Of a DNA stretch of 23,169 nt, positions 5,503 through 12,391 are shown piece after piece. Position 1 is the first letter of the stretch; every line of letters starts with the position of its first letter. This DNA comes from CAZQSS01 sp964596405 (GTDB taxonomy: Bacteria > Patescibacteriota > Patescibacteriia > Magasanikbacterales > UBA10003): positions 1 through 23,169 of the forward strand of contig CAZQSS010000015.1 in NCBI GenBank assembly GCA_964596405.1, given 5' to 3'. Made by a program: the position numbers and the translations under genes. Below the pieces are notes generated by a model, which was not told the origin of the DNA, searched no databases, and saw only the letters and a list, made by a program, of their open reading frames with translations.

Positions 5503-5638
5503 TTGAAAAACTCTCCACACTGTCATTCCCGCGAAAGCGGGAATCTAGAAATAAGCTTAATTTTCTCCAAGCCTGCCTGCGGTAGGTAGGCTGGATTCCC
5601 GATCCTGGTCGGGAATGACAAAAAACAGAGTTTTTCAA
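5503..5638. repeat. TGTCATTCCCG-family repeat nested in an 11-bp inverted repeat
   Basis: TTGAAAAACTC (5503-5513) and GAGTTTTTCAA (5628-5638) flank a repeat at 5521-5620. That repeat runs from TGTCATTCCCGCGAAAGCGGGAAT to CCTGGTCGGGAATGACA and contains the GCCTGCC..GGTAGGC hairpin module at 5571-5591. It is related to the copies at 373-462 and in miaB. The whole 136 bp can fold back as one long hairpin. It sits just upstream of the S1-gene promoter. Confidence 0.8.
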
Positions 5639-5655
5639 CGGACTCGACCGAGGGC

Positions 5656-5684
5656 TTGACATCCTTCTCTATATTATATATACT
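5656..5684 (+). promoter_or_regulatory. Promoter of the S1 gene
   Basis: TTGACA (5656-5661), a 17-bp spacer and TATACT (5679-5684) precede a roughly 100-nt leader. The leader has the hairpin CCAC-TGCG-GTGG near 5730 and an AACTCTT/AAGAGTT hairpin (from about 5746). S1 genes are known in other bacteria to be autoregulated through leader structure; whether that holds here is inference. Confidence 0.85.
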
Positions 5685-5793
5685 ACCAGTAGTTAATTTA
5701 ATTTATCCCCGCTTACAAGGGGGCCGGCCACTGCGGTGGACGGTTAACTCTTCAGAGAAAGAGTTTATAAAAAACTCTTCTTTTATTTAAAAT

Positions 5794-6909
5794 ATGGCCA
5801 ATTTAAAAGATTCCATAGACGAATTAATGGAGGAAAAAAAGAAAAATAATCTCAAGCAATTGCTGACCGATCCGCGCTTTATGAAAATCCCCAAAAAGGG
5901 CGATTTAATCAGGGGCGTGGTTTTGTCGGTAAGCAATTCTTTGGTGCGCATTGATTTTGACGGTCTGAAGACCGGTGTGGTGCGCGGTGAAGAACTTTTT
6001 GAAGCGCCGGAGTATCTTAATTTAAAAGCGGGCGATGAGGTGGAAGCGACTATCCGCGAGATGGAAAATGAGAATGGCGAAATGGAACTGTCTTTCCGCG
6101 AAGCCGGCCACCGTAAGGCGTGGGATACTATTACCGGTGATTTGAAAGTTGGTAAAGAAGTGGACGTTAAGATTTTGGCCGCCAATCGCGGCGGTTTAAT
6201 GATCTCTTTGAATTCCCTACCAGGATTTTTACCGGTCTCGCAACTGAGCCCCGAACATTACCCGCGCGTTATCGGCGGCGACAAAGGCAAAATTTTGGAA
6301 AAGTTACAGTCTTACATCAACCAGATGTTTCATGTGAAAGTGATTGACGCCGATGAAAAATCAGAAAAATTGATCGTTTCCGAACGCGCGGTTTGGGATG
6401 ACGCTAAAAAGAGTTTGCTGACTTCATATAAAGTCGGTGATGTGGCAGATGGCGTCATCAGCGCGCTCACCAATTTTGGCGCTTTCGTCAAATTTGATGA
6501 AGTGGAAGGTTTAATTCATATCTCCGAAATTGCCTGGCAGAGAATTGATCATCCTAAGGATATTTTGAAAGTCGGCGACAAGGTCAAAGCTCAGATTATT
6601 CAGATTGACGGCGCCAAGATTTTTCTTTCCATTAAACGTTTAATGGATGACCCGTGGAAACAAGTCGGCGACAAGTATAAAGTCGGCCAGCAGGTGAAGG
6701 GCAAAGTTTTGAAAGTTAATCCTTTCGGCCTCTTTGTGGAATTGGATCCTGACATTCATGGTTTGGCTCACGTTTCTAGCCTGGGCGATATGGCCAATAA
6801 AGATGTCGGCGCCACGGTTAAAGAAGGTGACACCCTTGATTTTGAGATCATCTCTATTGAGCCCAACGATCATCGTTTAGGCCTCAAGTTAGCCTCCGAA
6901 AAGAAATAA
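5794..6909 (+). CDS. rpsA: S1-domain RNA-binding protein, ribosomal protein S1 homologue
   Basis: The 371-residue protein carries four S1 (OB-fold) repeats at about 34-102, 118-196, 212-282 and 297-368. The last two are the most canonical (GVISALTNFGAFVKFD..EGLIHISEI and GKVLKVNPFGLFVELD..IHGLAHVSSL). It is the short form seen in Gram-positive bacteria and CPR; E. coli S1 has six repeats. Such proteins bind mRNA at the 30S subunit and help initiation on weak-SD messages. That fits this window, where most housekeeping genes lack an SD. The ATG at 5794 itself has none. It has its own promoter and is followed by the ftsH promoter region. Confidence 0.9.
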   Translation: MANLKDSIDELMEEKKKNNLKQLLTDPRFMKIPKKGDLIRGVVLSVSNSLVRIDFDGLKTGVVRGEELFEAPEYLNLKAGDEVEATIREMENENGEMELSFREAGHRKAWDTITGDLKVGKEVDVKILAANRGGLMISLNSLPGFLPVSQLSPEHYPRVIGGDKGKILEKLQSYINQMFHVKVIDADEKSEKLIVSERAVWDDAKKSLLTSYKVGDVADGVISALTNFGAFVKFDEVEGLIHISEIAWQRIDHPKDILKVGDKVKAQIIQIDGAKIFLSIKRLMDDPWKQVGDKYKVGQQVKGKVLKVNPFGLFVELDPDIHGLAHVSSLGDMANKDVGATVKEGDTLDFEIISIEPNDHRLGLKLASEKK

Positions 6910-6923
6910 TTCGGGGAAAGTGG

Positions 6924-6929
6924 TATAAT
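6924..6929 (+). promoter_or_regulatory. Extended -10 promoter upstream of ftsH
   Basis: TATAAT preceded by TGG (TGGTATAAT) lies 15 bp after the S1 stop. No good -35 is seen at 17 bp. It would give a roughly 180-nt ftsH leader made almost entirely of repeats. Confidence 0.6.
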
Positions 6930-6935
6930 GTAGAT

Positions 6936-7108
6936 GTCAAAATCCTAATGTCAAACCTGCCTGCCGGTAGGCAGGGTAGGCAGGTGTCTAAAATTTGAAC
7001 TTTGAGCTTTAAGCATTGATTTGTCCCGACGCACCACATATTTAAACAGAAGGAAGTCGGGATCCCGCTGGCGGCGGTGAAACTTTGGCATTTGAAATTT
7101 GAAATTTT
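6936..7108. repeat. AT-rich leader repeat, copy A, with a 57-bp inserted element
   Basis: Blocks shared with copy B (12229-12388): ATGTCAAAATCC, the palindromic CCTGCC..GGCAGG module, CTAAAATTTGAACTTTG, TTTAAGCATTGATTTG and AACTTTGGCATTTGAAATTTG. In copy B, CATTGATTTG runs directly into AACTTTGGC at 12355/12356. Here a 57-bp element (7024-7080, starting TCCCGACGCAC and containing GTCGGGATCCCGC) separates them. A relative of that element stands alone at 14067-14124. The repeat ends 6 bp before the ftsH ATG and forms its untranslated leader. Confidence 0.8.
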
Positions 7109-7114
7109 ATCAAT

Positions 7115-8947
7115 ATGTCTTCATTCGTTAAGAATTTTATTCTCTTCATCGTAGTTTTTTTATTGTTGTCTTTGGTTTTTAGCGCCATTCCTTTTGGCGG
7201 TAAAAAAATTGAAACAGTGGGCATTGAAAAAATGGTCGCCCAGCTACAAAATCAGGAAGTCAAAAAAATTGAAGTTAGCGGCGACAGCCTGACGGTGACG
7301 TTAAAAGACGGTAAGGTTGAACAAGTCCAAAAAGAGTCCGGCGATACTTTGAGCGGTCTGGTTAAAAACTATAATATTGATTCGCAGAAAATGAAGGACG
7401 TGGAGATCTCGGTGAAAAGCGACCGCGGTTGGGCGTTTTGGCTGGGCAATATTTTGCCGTTTGTTTTACCCATTGTCTTTTTTGTCGTCCTTATTTATTA
7501 CATGACACGGCAAGTGCAGGGCGCTAATGCCCGGGCCATGGGTTTTGGCCAGACGAGCGCGCAAGAAATCAAGAAAGATGAAAAAACCAAAGTGACGTTT
7601 AAAGATGTGGCTGGTTGCAAAGAAGCCAAAGAAGAATTGAAAGAAGTGGTGGAATTTTTGAGCGCGCCCAAGCGTTTTGTTGATATGGGCGCCAAAATTC
7701 CCAAGGGCGTTCTTTTGATGGGCGCGCCGGGCACGGGCAAAACGCTTTTGGCTAAGGCGGTGGCCGGTGAGGCCAATGTGCCGTTTTATCATATCTCGGG
7801 CAGTGAGTTTGTGGAAATGTTTGTGGGTGTCGGCGCTTCGCGGGTGCGCGATCTTTTCCGCAAGGCCAAAAAATCCGCTCCGGCCATTGTTTTTATTGAT
7901 GAAATAGACGCCGTGGGTCGCCGTCGGGGCACCGGTTTGGGCGGGTCGCACGATGAACGCGAACAAACTTTAAATCAAATTTTGGTGGAAATGGACGGTT
8001 TTGAGCCGAATTCCGGCGTGATTGTGGTGGCCGCCACCAACCGGCCTGATGTTTTGGATCCGGCGCTTTTGCGTCCGGGCCGTTTTGACCGCCGGGTGGT
8101 GATTGACGAGCCGGATTTGAAAGACCGCGAAGAAATTTTACAAGTGCACGCCAAGGGCAAGATTTTTTCTCCGGACGTTTCCTTGCATCGGATTGCCGAA
8201 CGCACCCCGGGTTTTACCGGCGCCGATCTGGCCAATCTCTTAAATGAAGCGGCGATTTTGGCGGTGCGGAAAGACAAAAAACAAATTGATTCTCTGGATA
8301 TTTTGGAGAGCGTGGAAAAGGTGATGTTGGGTCCGGAACGCCGCAGTCGTTTGATTTCAGACAAAGAAAAGAAAATTACCGCCTATCATGAAGCCGGCCA
8401 CGCTTTGGTGGCGCATTTGTTGCCCCACACCGATCCGGTGCGCAAAGTTTCCATTATCGCCCGCGGTCGCGCCGGCGGTTATACCTTAAAGATGCCACTG
8501 GAAGATAAACGGTTTATTTCCAAAATAGAATTTGAAGAAGACTTGGCTGTGAGTATGGCCGGGTTTGTGGCCGAACGGGAAATTTTCGGCGCGGAAAATC
8601 TTTCTACCGGGCCGTCAGCCGATTTGCGGCAGGCCACGCACTTGGCGCGCCGATTGGTAACGGAGTTTGGCATGAGCGAAAAACTCGGGCCACGCACTTT
8701 TGGCGAGCATGGTGAATTGATTTTCTTGGGCCGCGAAATTACCGAACAGCGCGATTACAGCGAAAAGGTGGCCGAACTGATTGACGAAGAAGTCAGCCGC
8801 TTGATTGCCCAAGGCAAAGGCATGGCTGAAAAAATCATCAGAGAAAAACGCCCGCAGTTGGATTTAATCGTTCAAAAACTGATGGAACAAGAGACAATTG
8901 AACAAGATGAACTGGTGGCGCTCTTAGGCCCGAAAGCAGCGGTTTAA
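7115..8947 (+). CDS. ftsH: ATP-dependent zinc metalloprotease FtsH
   Basis: This 610-residue membrane-anchored AAA+ protease degrades misfolded membrane proteins and short-lived regulators. Two transmembrane segments (about 6-26 and 108-130) flank an extracytoplasmic domain of roughly 80 residues. Walker A is GAPGTGKT (203-210) and Walker B is VFIDEID (259-265). The pore loop lies in FVEMFVGVGA, and the second region of homology runs ATNRPDVLDPALLRPGRFDRR. The M41 zinc site is HEAGH (425-429) with D503 as the likely third ligand. Length is normal for the family. There is no SD: the leader is the AT-rich repeat. The gene ends before a strong terminator at 8961. Confidence 0.97.
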   Translation: MSSFVKNFILFIVVFLLLSLVFSAIPFGGKKIETVGIEKMVAQLQNQEVKKIEVSGDSLTVTLKDGKVEQVQKESGDTLSGLVKNYNIDSQKMKDVEISVKSDRGWAFWLGNILPFVLPIVFFVVLIYYMTRQVQGANARAMGFGQTSAQEIKKDEKTKVTFKDVAGCKEAKEELKEVVEFLSAPKRFVDMGAKIPKGVLLMGAPGTGKTLLAKAVAGEANVPFYHISGSEFVEMFVGVGASRVRDLFRKAKKSAPAIVFIDEIDAVGRRRGTGLGGSHDEREQTLNQILVEMDGFEPNSGVIVVAATNRPDVLDPALLRPGRFDRRVVIDEPDLKDREEILQVHAKGKIFSPDVSLHRIAERTPGFTGADLANLLNEAAILAVRKDKKQIDSLDILESVEKVMLGPERRSRLISDKEKKITAYHEAGHALVAHLLPHTDPVRKVSIIARGRAGGYTLKMPLEDKRFISKIEFEEDLAVSMAGFVAEREIFGAENLSTGPSADLRQATHLARRLVTEFGMSEKLGPRTFGEHGELIFLGREITEQRDYSEKVAELIDEEVSRLIAQGKGMAEKIIREKRPQLDLIVQKLMEQETIEQDELVALLGPKAAV

Positions 8948-8960
8948 GTTCTGGTTTTAT

Positions 8961-8994
8961 AATCCGCCCCAACGTTTCTCGTCAGGGGCGGATT
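8961..8994 (+). terminator. Terminator after ftsH
   Basis: A 10-bp perfect stem AATCCGCCCC (8961-8970) / GGGGCGGATT (8985-8994) with a 14-nt loop. The following T tract is short, TTTAGTTT if the stem tail is counted. Confidence 0.75.
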
Positions 8995-9047
8995 TAGTTT
9001 GGCGCGCATGCTAAGACAAAACACTTTATTATTAAGCTAAGTACCTG

Positions 9048-9053
9048 TATAAT
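9048..9053 (+). promoter_or_regulatory. -10 element before the restriction-modification genes
   Basis: A perfect TATAAT lies 26 bp before the endonuclease ATG at 9080. No strong -35 was found in the AT-rich stretch upstream. Confidence 0.5.
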
Positions 9054-9079
9054 AGAATAGTATTAACTAACCAAAACAT

Positions 9080-9943
9080 ATGAGCAATTACGAAGACTTC
9101 AAGGATAGATTTAAGCTATTGGCAAGCAAAAATCATCACTTAATAGTGAACACGCTTTCCAATATCTTCACTATGCGGTTGATTGGTAATAAAACTCATG
9201 GTGATCTTGCTGAAATCGGAATGGCCGAATTTATCAACCAATTCATGTATGACTTCAAAAGTATTCATGTTGGAAAAGACTTATTCAGGGCAAAAAAACA
9301 CGAAGAAGACATCGTGATAATCAATGAGATAACCAATACAAAATTCCCTGTTAGCTTGAAAGCGTATGGGGATGGGCCCCTTCAACTTTCAACGGACAGC
9401 AGACAAAAAATGTTTCCTTATCTTGAAAAACAGGGTGTGCAGATTAAAAATTCAAAGCAAATAGCATCCATTTTCAACGCAGAAGAGTTTTCTGATTTTG
9501 GAACGATAAATGTAATGCCGTTGATTTATGATGAAAAAAGTCAACGTTGTAACATAATGATTTTTGATCACAAAAAAGCAAGGGACAATACGAGAAAAAT
9601 TGTGTATGTGAATAAAAGGCAAAAGTTTGATTTTACGACCGGAAAAGTTGTGTCTGGAAAAGGGCGCGACCACCCAATTTATATGTTTGTTGATGGTAAG
9701 AATAATTATATTTGCGAGGTTCGATATGGCGGTGCGTCTGCAAATGCGTTACAGCGTGGTCTTTGGACGCACACTAAGAACGCAGTCACTTATTTTGACT
9801 CTTTGACAAATGGCTGGATAGATTACTCACACAACCGTACCTTGGTAAAACTGTTTAGCCTCGCTCTAAATAGCTCCGAGAGGGGGCACAAACTGGCTAA
9901 TGAAATTTTGCAAAAAGACATCGACAGACTAAAGCAACTATGA
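9080..9943 (+). CDS. Probable Type II restriction endonuclease
   Basis: The 287-residue protein is called mainly from its coupling to a DNA adenine methyltransferase: its stop overlaps the methylase ATG (ATGA at 9940-9943). A PD-(D/E)XK-like arrangement is visible. E75/E76-D77 in HEEDIVI is followed 14 residues on by PVSLK with K94. An upstream acidic helix, GDLAEIGMAEFI (41-52), could supply another ligand. I do not recognise the exact specificity family. The sequence is AT-richer than neighbours and has different codon use, suggesting horizontal transfer. There is no controller protein. The ATG lacks an SD. Confidence 0.7.
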   Translation: MSNYEDFKDRFKLLASKNHHLIVNTLSNIFTMRLIGNKTHGDLAEIGMAEFINQFMYDFKSIHVGKDLFRAKKHEEDIVIINEITNTKFPVSLKAYGDGPLQLSTDSRQKMFPYLEKQGVQIKNSKQIASIFNAEEFSDFGTINVMPLIYDEKSQRCNIMIFDHKKARDNTRKIVYVNKRQKFDFTTGKVVSGKGRDHPIYMFVDGKNNYICEVRYGGASANALQRGLWTHTKNAVTYFDSLTNGWIDYSHNRTLVKLFSLALNSSERGHKLANEILQKDIDRLKQL

Positions 9944-11166
9944 TAACTCAACAACTCGATATATTTGGAAATAAAATACTCACTGTTCCAAAAACAGAGG
10001 GTATAAAGTACGCCGGATCTAAATTAAAGATTCTGCCTTATATTGTCCAAATTTTGAGCGAACTGGATGGTGTAACCAACGTACTTGATGGATTCAGCGG
10101 TACAACACGCGTTTCACAAGCACTTGCGCAGTTAGGTTACAATACAACTTCAAGCGATATTTCAGTCTGGTCAGATGTTTTTGGACATTGTTATCTACTC
10201 TCTAAGAAACCAAATTCTTTCTACCAAGAAATCATTGATTATCTAAACTCTTTGAAAGGCTATGACGGCTGGTATACAGAACATTATGGGGCCGAACTCG
10301 ATGAGATTAAAAGGCCGTTTCAAGCAAAAAATACTCGCAAATTAGATGCAATACGAGACGAGATTGAAAAGCTCAGGCTTAGTTGGGAGGATAAATGTGT
10401 AATTCTCGCCAGTCTTATTTATGCGTTGGATTCTGTTGATAGCACGCTTGGACACTATGTGGCATACTTATCAAAATGGTCACCGAGGTCATATCATGAT
10501 TTATTTTTGAGACTGCCGAAACGATTTGAAACATTTGGCGAACACAAGGTAATTCGTAATGATATTTTTGATACTGTGTCAAAAGGTGGTTTTGATTTGG
10601 CATACTTTGACCCACCATACGGTTCAAACAACGAAAAAATGCCGCCAAGCAGAGTGCGCTACGCTTCCTATTATCACATTTGGACAACGATAATAAATCA
10701 CGACAAACCAGAGGTTTTTGGTAAGGCCAATCGACGCATAGACAGTAGAGATGGTGTAGCCGCTTCTGTGTTTGAAGAGTTTAGAAAAAATGACGATGGT
10801 TCGTTTATCGCTATGGAAGCATTAAGAAAATTGATTCAGACAACAAAATCTCGTTATATTTTGTTGTCGTACAGTTCTGGTGGTAGAGCCACAAAAAAAG
10901 AATTGAATGAAATAATTGACGAATCAGGAAAGTTACTAAAAGCGATAGAGATAGACTACAAAAAAAACGTAATGGGAAATATGCGATGGACAAACGAATG
11001 GATAAACAGTGACGGAAAATATAATGAATACTTATTTTTGATGGAAAAGAACACAGTTTCCACGAATTCAAATCGAGCTAAAAAAATTTGTGCTTCGAGT
11101 GTTCACCCATTTAACTCCCCCTTGTCCTTCGCCCAAAAAGAAAAAACAAAATCGGGTTCTTTTTAA
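9940..11166 (+). CDS. DNA adenine-N6 methyltransferase, D12 (alpha) class
   Basis: The 408-residue protein transfers a methyl group from AdoMet to adenine in the recognition site, protecting it from the partner endonuclease. Motif X-like KYAGSK begins at residue 23. Motif I is FSGTTRVS (52-59), the usual FxGxG glycines being partly replaced. Motif II is around SSDIS (71-75). A long variable segment (about 90-215) is likely the target-recognition domain. The catalytic DPPY is at 224-227. This order fits alpha-type D12 enzymes. The last ~38 residues, after FLMEK, are a low-complexity basic tail of unclear role. Translation is probably coupled to the endonuclease by the ATGA overlap. Confidence 0.88.
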   Translation: MITQQLDIFGNKILTVPKTEGIKYAGSKLKILPYIVQILSELDGVTNVLDGFSGTTRVSQALAQLGYNTTSSDISVWSDVFGHCYLLSKKPNSFYQEIIDYLNSLKGYDGWYTEHYGAELDEIKRPFQAKNTRKLDAIRDEIEKLRLSWEDKCVILASLIYALDSVDSTLGHYVAYLSKWSPRSYHDLFLRLPKRFETFGEHKVIRNDIFDTVSKGGFDLAYFDPPYGSNNEKMPPSRVRYASYYHIWTTIINHDKPEVFGKANRRIDSRDGVAASVFEEFRKNDDGSFIAMEALRKLIQTTKSRYILLSYSSGGRATKKELNEIIDESGKLLKAIEIDYKKNVMGNMRWTNEWINSDGKYNEYLFLMEKNTVSTNSNRAKKICASSVHPFNSPLSFAQKEKTKSGSF

Positions 11167-11176
11167 GAGAATCCAC

Positions 11177-11204
11177 TTTAATTTCACCACAATTGTGGTA
11201 TAAT
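11177..11204 (+). promoter_or_regulatory. Promoter with an overlapping 14-bp palindrome (candidate operator)
   Basis: The extended -10 TGGTATAAT has its TATAAT at 11199-11204; the -35 is weak (TTTAAT at 11177). A perfect palindrome, ACCACAATTGTGGT (11186-11199), fills the spacer and shares its last base with the -10. A repressor bound there would block RNA polymerase. It lies 26 bp before the likely ATG at 11231. Confidence 0.6.
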
Positions 11205-11230
11205 ATTGAGGTAATTTAACTTTGAAATTT

Positions 11231-12217
11231 ATGTTTCAACATCAACCACTTTATCGCGAAGTCTTACGCCTGGCTTGGCGTTTAACTTGGCACCAACCTC
11301 TGCTTTGGGTTTTGGGCCTTTTTAGCGCTGTTTTAGTCAGCGGCGGCGCTTTTGACGTCTTAGCGCGCCATATCAGTTGGTCGCTTCACCCCGATTTTGG
11401 TTTTATGTCCGCGTCTTGGTGGCGTTGGGGTAATTGGGAACTGGGATTGACTGCCAGCTTGTGGCTCGTGGCCCTAGTTCTATTACTCGCGGGTTTGGCC
11501 GTCTTCGTTGTTTTTGTCATGATCCGGTCGTTTATCAGTTTGATTTTGGGCGCGGGCGAATATAAAGCGGGCGAGAAGTTGGATTTAGAAAAATTATGGC
11601 ACGCGGGACGTAGGCATTTTTGGCCGGTTTTGGGCACGATTGTTTTGGCCAAGATTTTGATTATGATTTTGGGAGCCCTAACGCTTTTGCCGCTTTTTCT
11701 TCTGGTTTTGGGTAAATGGAATTTGTTTTCTTCCATAATTTACCCACCGATTTTTTTGATTGGCGTGGTGGCTGGCGTAGTGGTAAGTTTTTTGATGATT
11801 TTTGTTTCAGCCTTTTTGGTTTTAGAAAAATATGACTGGCAAAAAGCCGTGGCCGCGGCCTGGCGCCTTTTTTTAAGAAATTGGCTGGTAAGTTTGGAGA
11901 TGGCTCTGGTGATTTTTGCGATTTATCTTTTAGTCGGGCTGATTTTGGCCATCGGCGCTCTCATTATTATAATACCGGTGGTGGCGGTGGTAATTTTTGC
12001 CCGGTTTATTATGTTGCCGGGTTTGGGCAGTGTGGCGGTGTTTGTGGGCTCGCTTTTGGCCGTCTGCCTGGTTCTTTTGGCCGCCGGATTTTTAAGCGCC
12101 TTCCACGTGGGCAGTTGGGTATTATTAGTAGAGCGGATGAAAAAAGAAACAGCCGTCAGTAAGTTAGTGAGGTTAGTTGAGCATGTTAAATTAAAGATAA
12201 AATTTAAGACTAAATAG
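11231..12217 (+). CDS. Polytopic membrane protein of unknown function
   Basis: The likely 328-residue product starts MFQHQPLYREVLRLAW. A TTG three codons upstream (11222) is possible, but ATG is preferred. About six hydrophobic segments are visible: near residues 25-45, 75-100, 130-160, 170-200, 215-260 and 270-300. A short charged cytoplasmic loop contains GEYKAGEKLDLEKLW, and the tail is basic. The pattern of long Leu/Val/Ile helices with an amphipathic segment (KYDWQKAVAAAWRLF) recalls the glycerophosphodiester-phosphodiesterase-membrane-domain-like / DUF-type proteins common in CPR, but that is only a resemblance. It stands upstream of pilB with a repeat-filled gap between. Possible operator control is noted separately. 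Confidence 0.75.
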   Translation: MFQHQPLYREVLRLAWRLTWHQPLLWVLGLFSAVLVSGGAFDVLARHISWSLHPDFGFMSASWWRWGNWELGLTASLWLVALVLLLAGLAVFVVFVMIRSFISLILGAGEYKAGEKLDLEKLWHAGRRHFWPVLGTIVLAKILIMILGALTLLPLFLLVLGKWNLFSSIIYPPIFLIGVVAGVVVSFLMIFVSAFLVLEKYDWQKAVAAAWRLFLRNWLVSLEMALVIFAIYLLVGLILAIGALIIIIPVVAVVIFARFIMLPGLGSVAVFVGSLLAVCLVLLAAGFLSAFHVGSWVLLVERMKKETAVSKLVRLVEHVKLKIKFKTK

Positions 12218-12228
12218 CAAATTAATAA

Positions 12229-12388
12229 ATGTCAAAATCCCAAGTTCAAATGTCAAATCAATCCGTCCTGCCTACCGGCAGGCAGGCTGTGGGCGGGTAA
12301 AAATCCTAATGTCAAATATCTAAAATTTGAACTTTGGATTTTAAGCATTGATTTGAACTTTGGCATTTGAAATTTGAATTTTAATTAT
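12229..12388. repeat. AT-rich leader repeat, copy B (uninterrupted)
   Basis: It shares several blocks with 6936-7108 upstream of ftsH, again ending a few bases before a start codon (pilB). It contains the 20-bp imperfect palindrome CCTGCCTACCGGCAGGCAGG and two runs of ATGTCAAA. The junction CATTGATTTG|AACTTTGGC at 12355/12356 is the empty equivalent of the site filled by 57 bp in copy A. Confidence 0.8.
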
Positions 12389-12391
12389 TGT

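Noticed and set aside
5435..5662. 75-residue minus-strand open frame
   Set aside because: It consists largely of translated palindromic repeat (NSVFCHSRPGSGIQ-like text) and overlaps the S1 promoter region.
4411..5793. Sequencing or assembly artefact in the gene-poor region
   Set aside because: Ordered promoters, terminators and base-paired repeats with differing sequences are not what random or chimeric sequence gives, though read support was not available to check.
12374..12391. TTG start for pilB six codons upstream
   Set aside because: Those bases belong to the AT-rich leader repeat also found before ftsH, so the ATG at 12392 is the likelier start.
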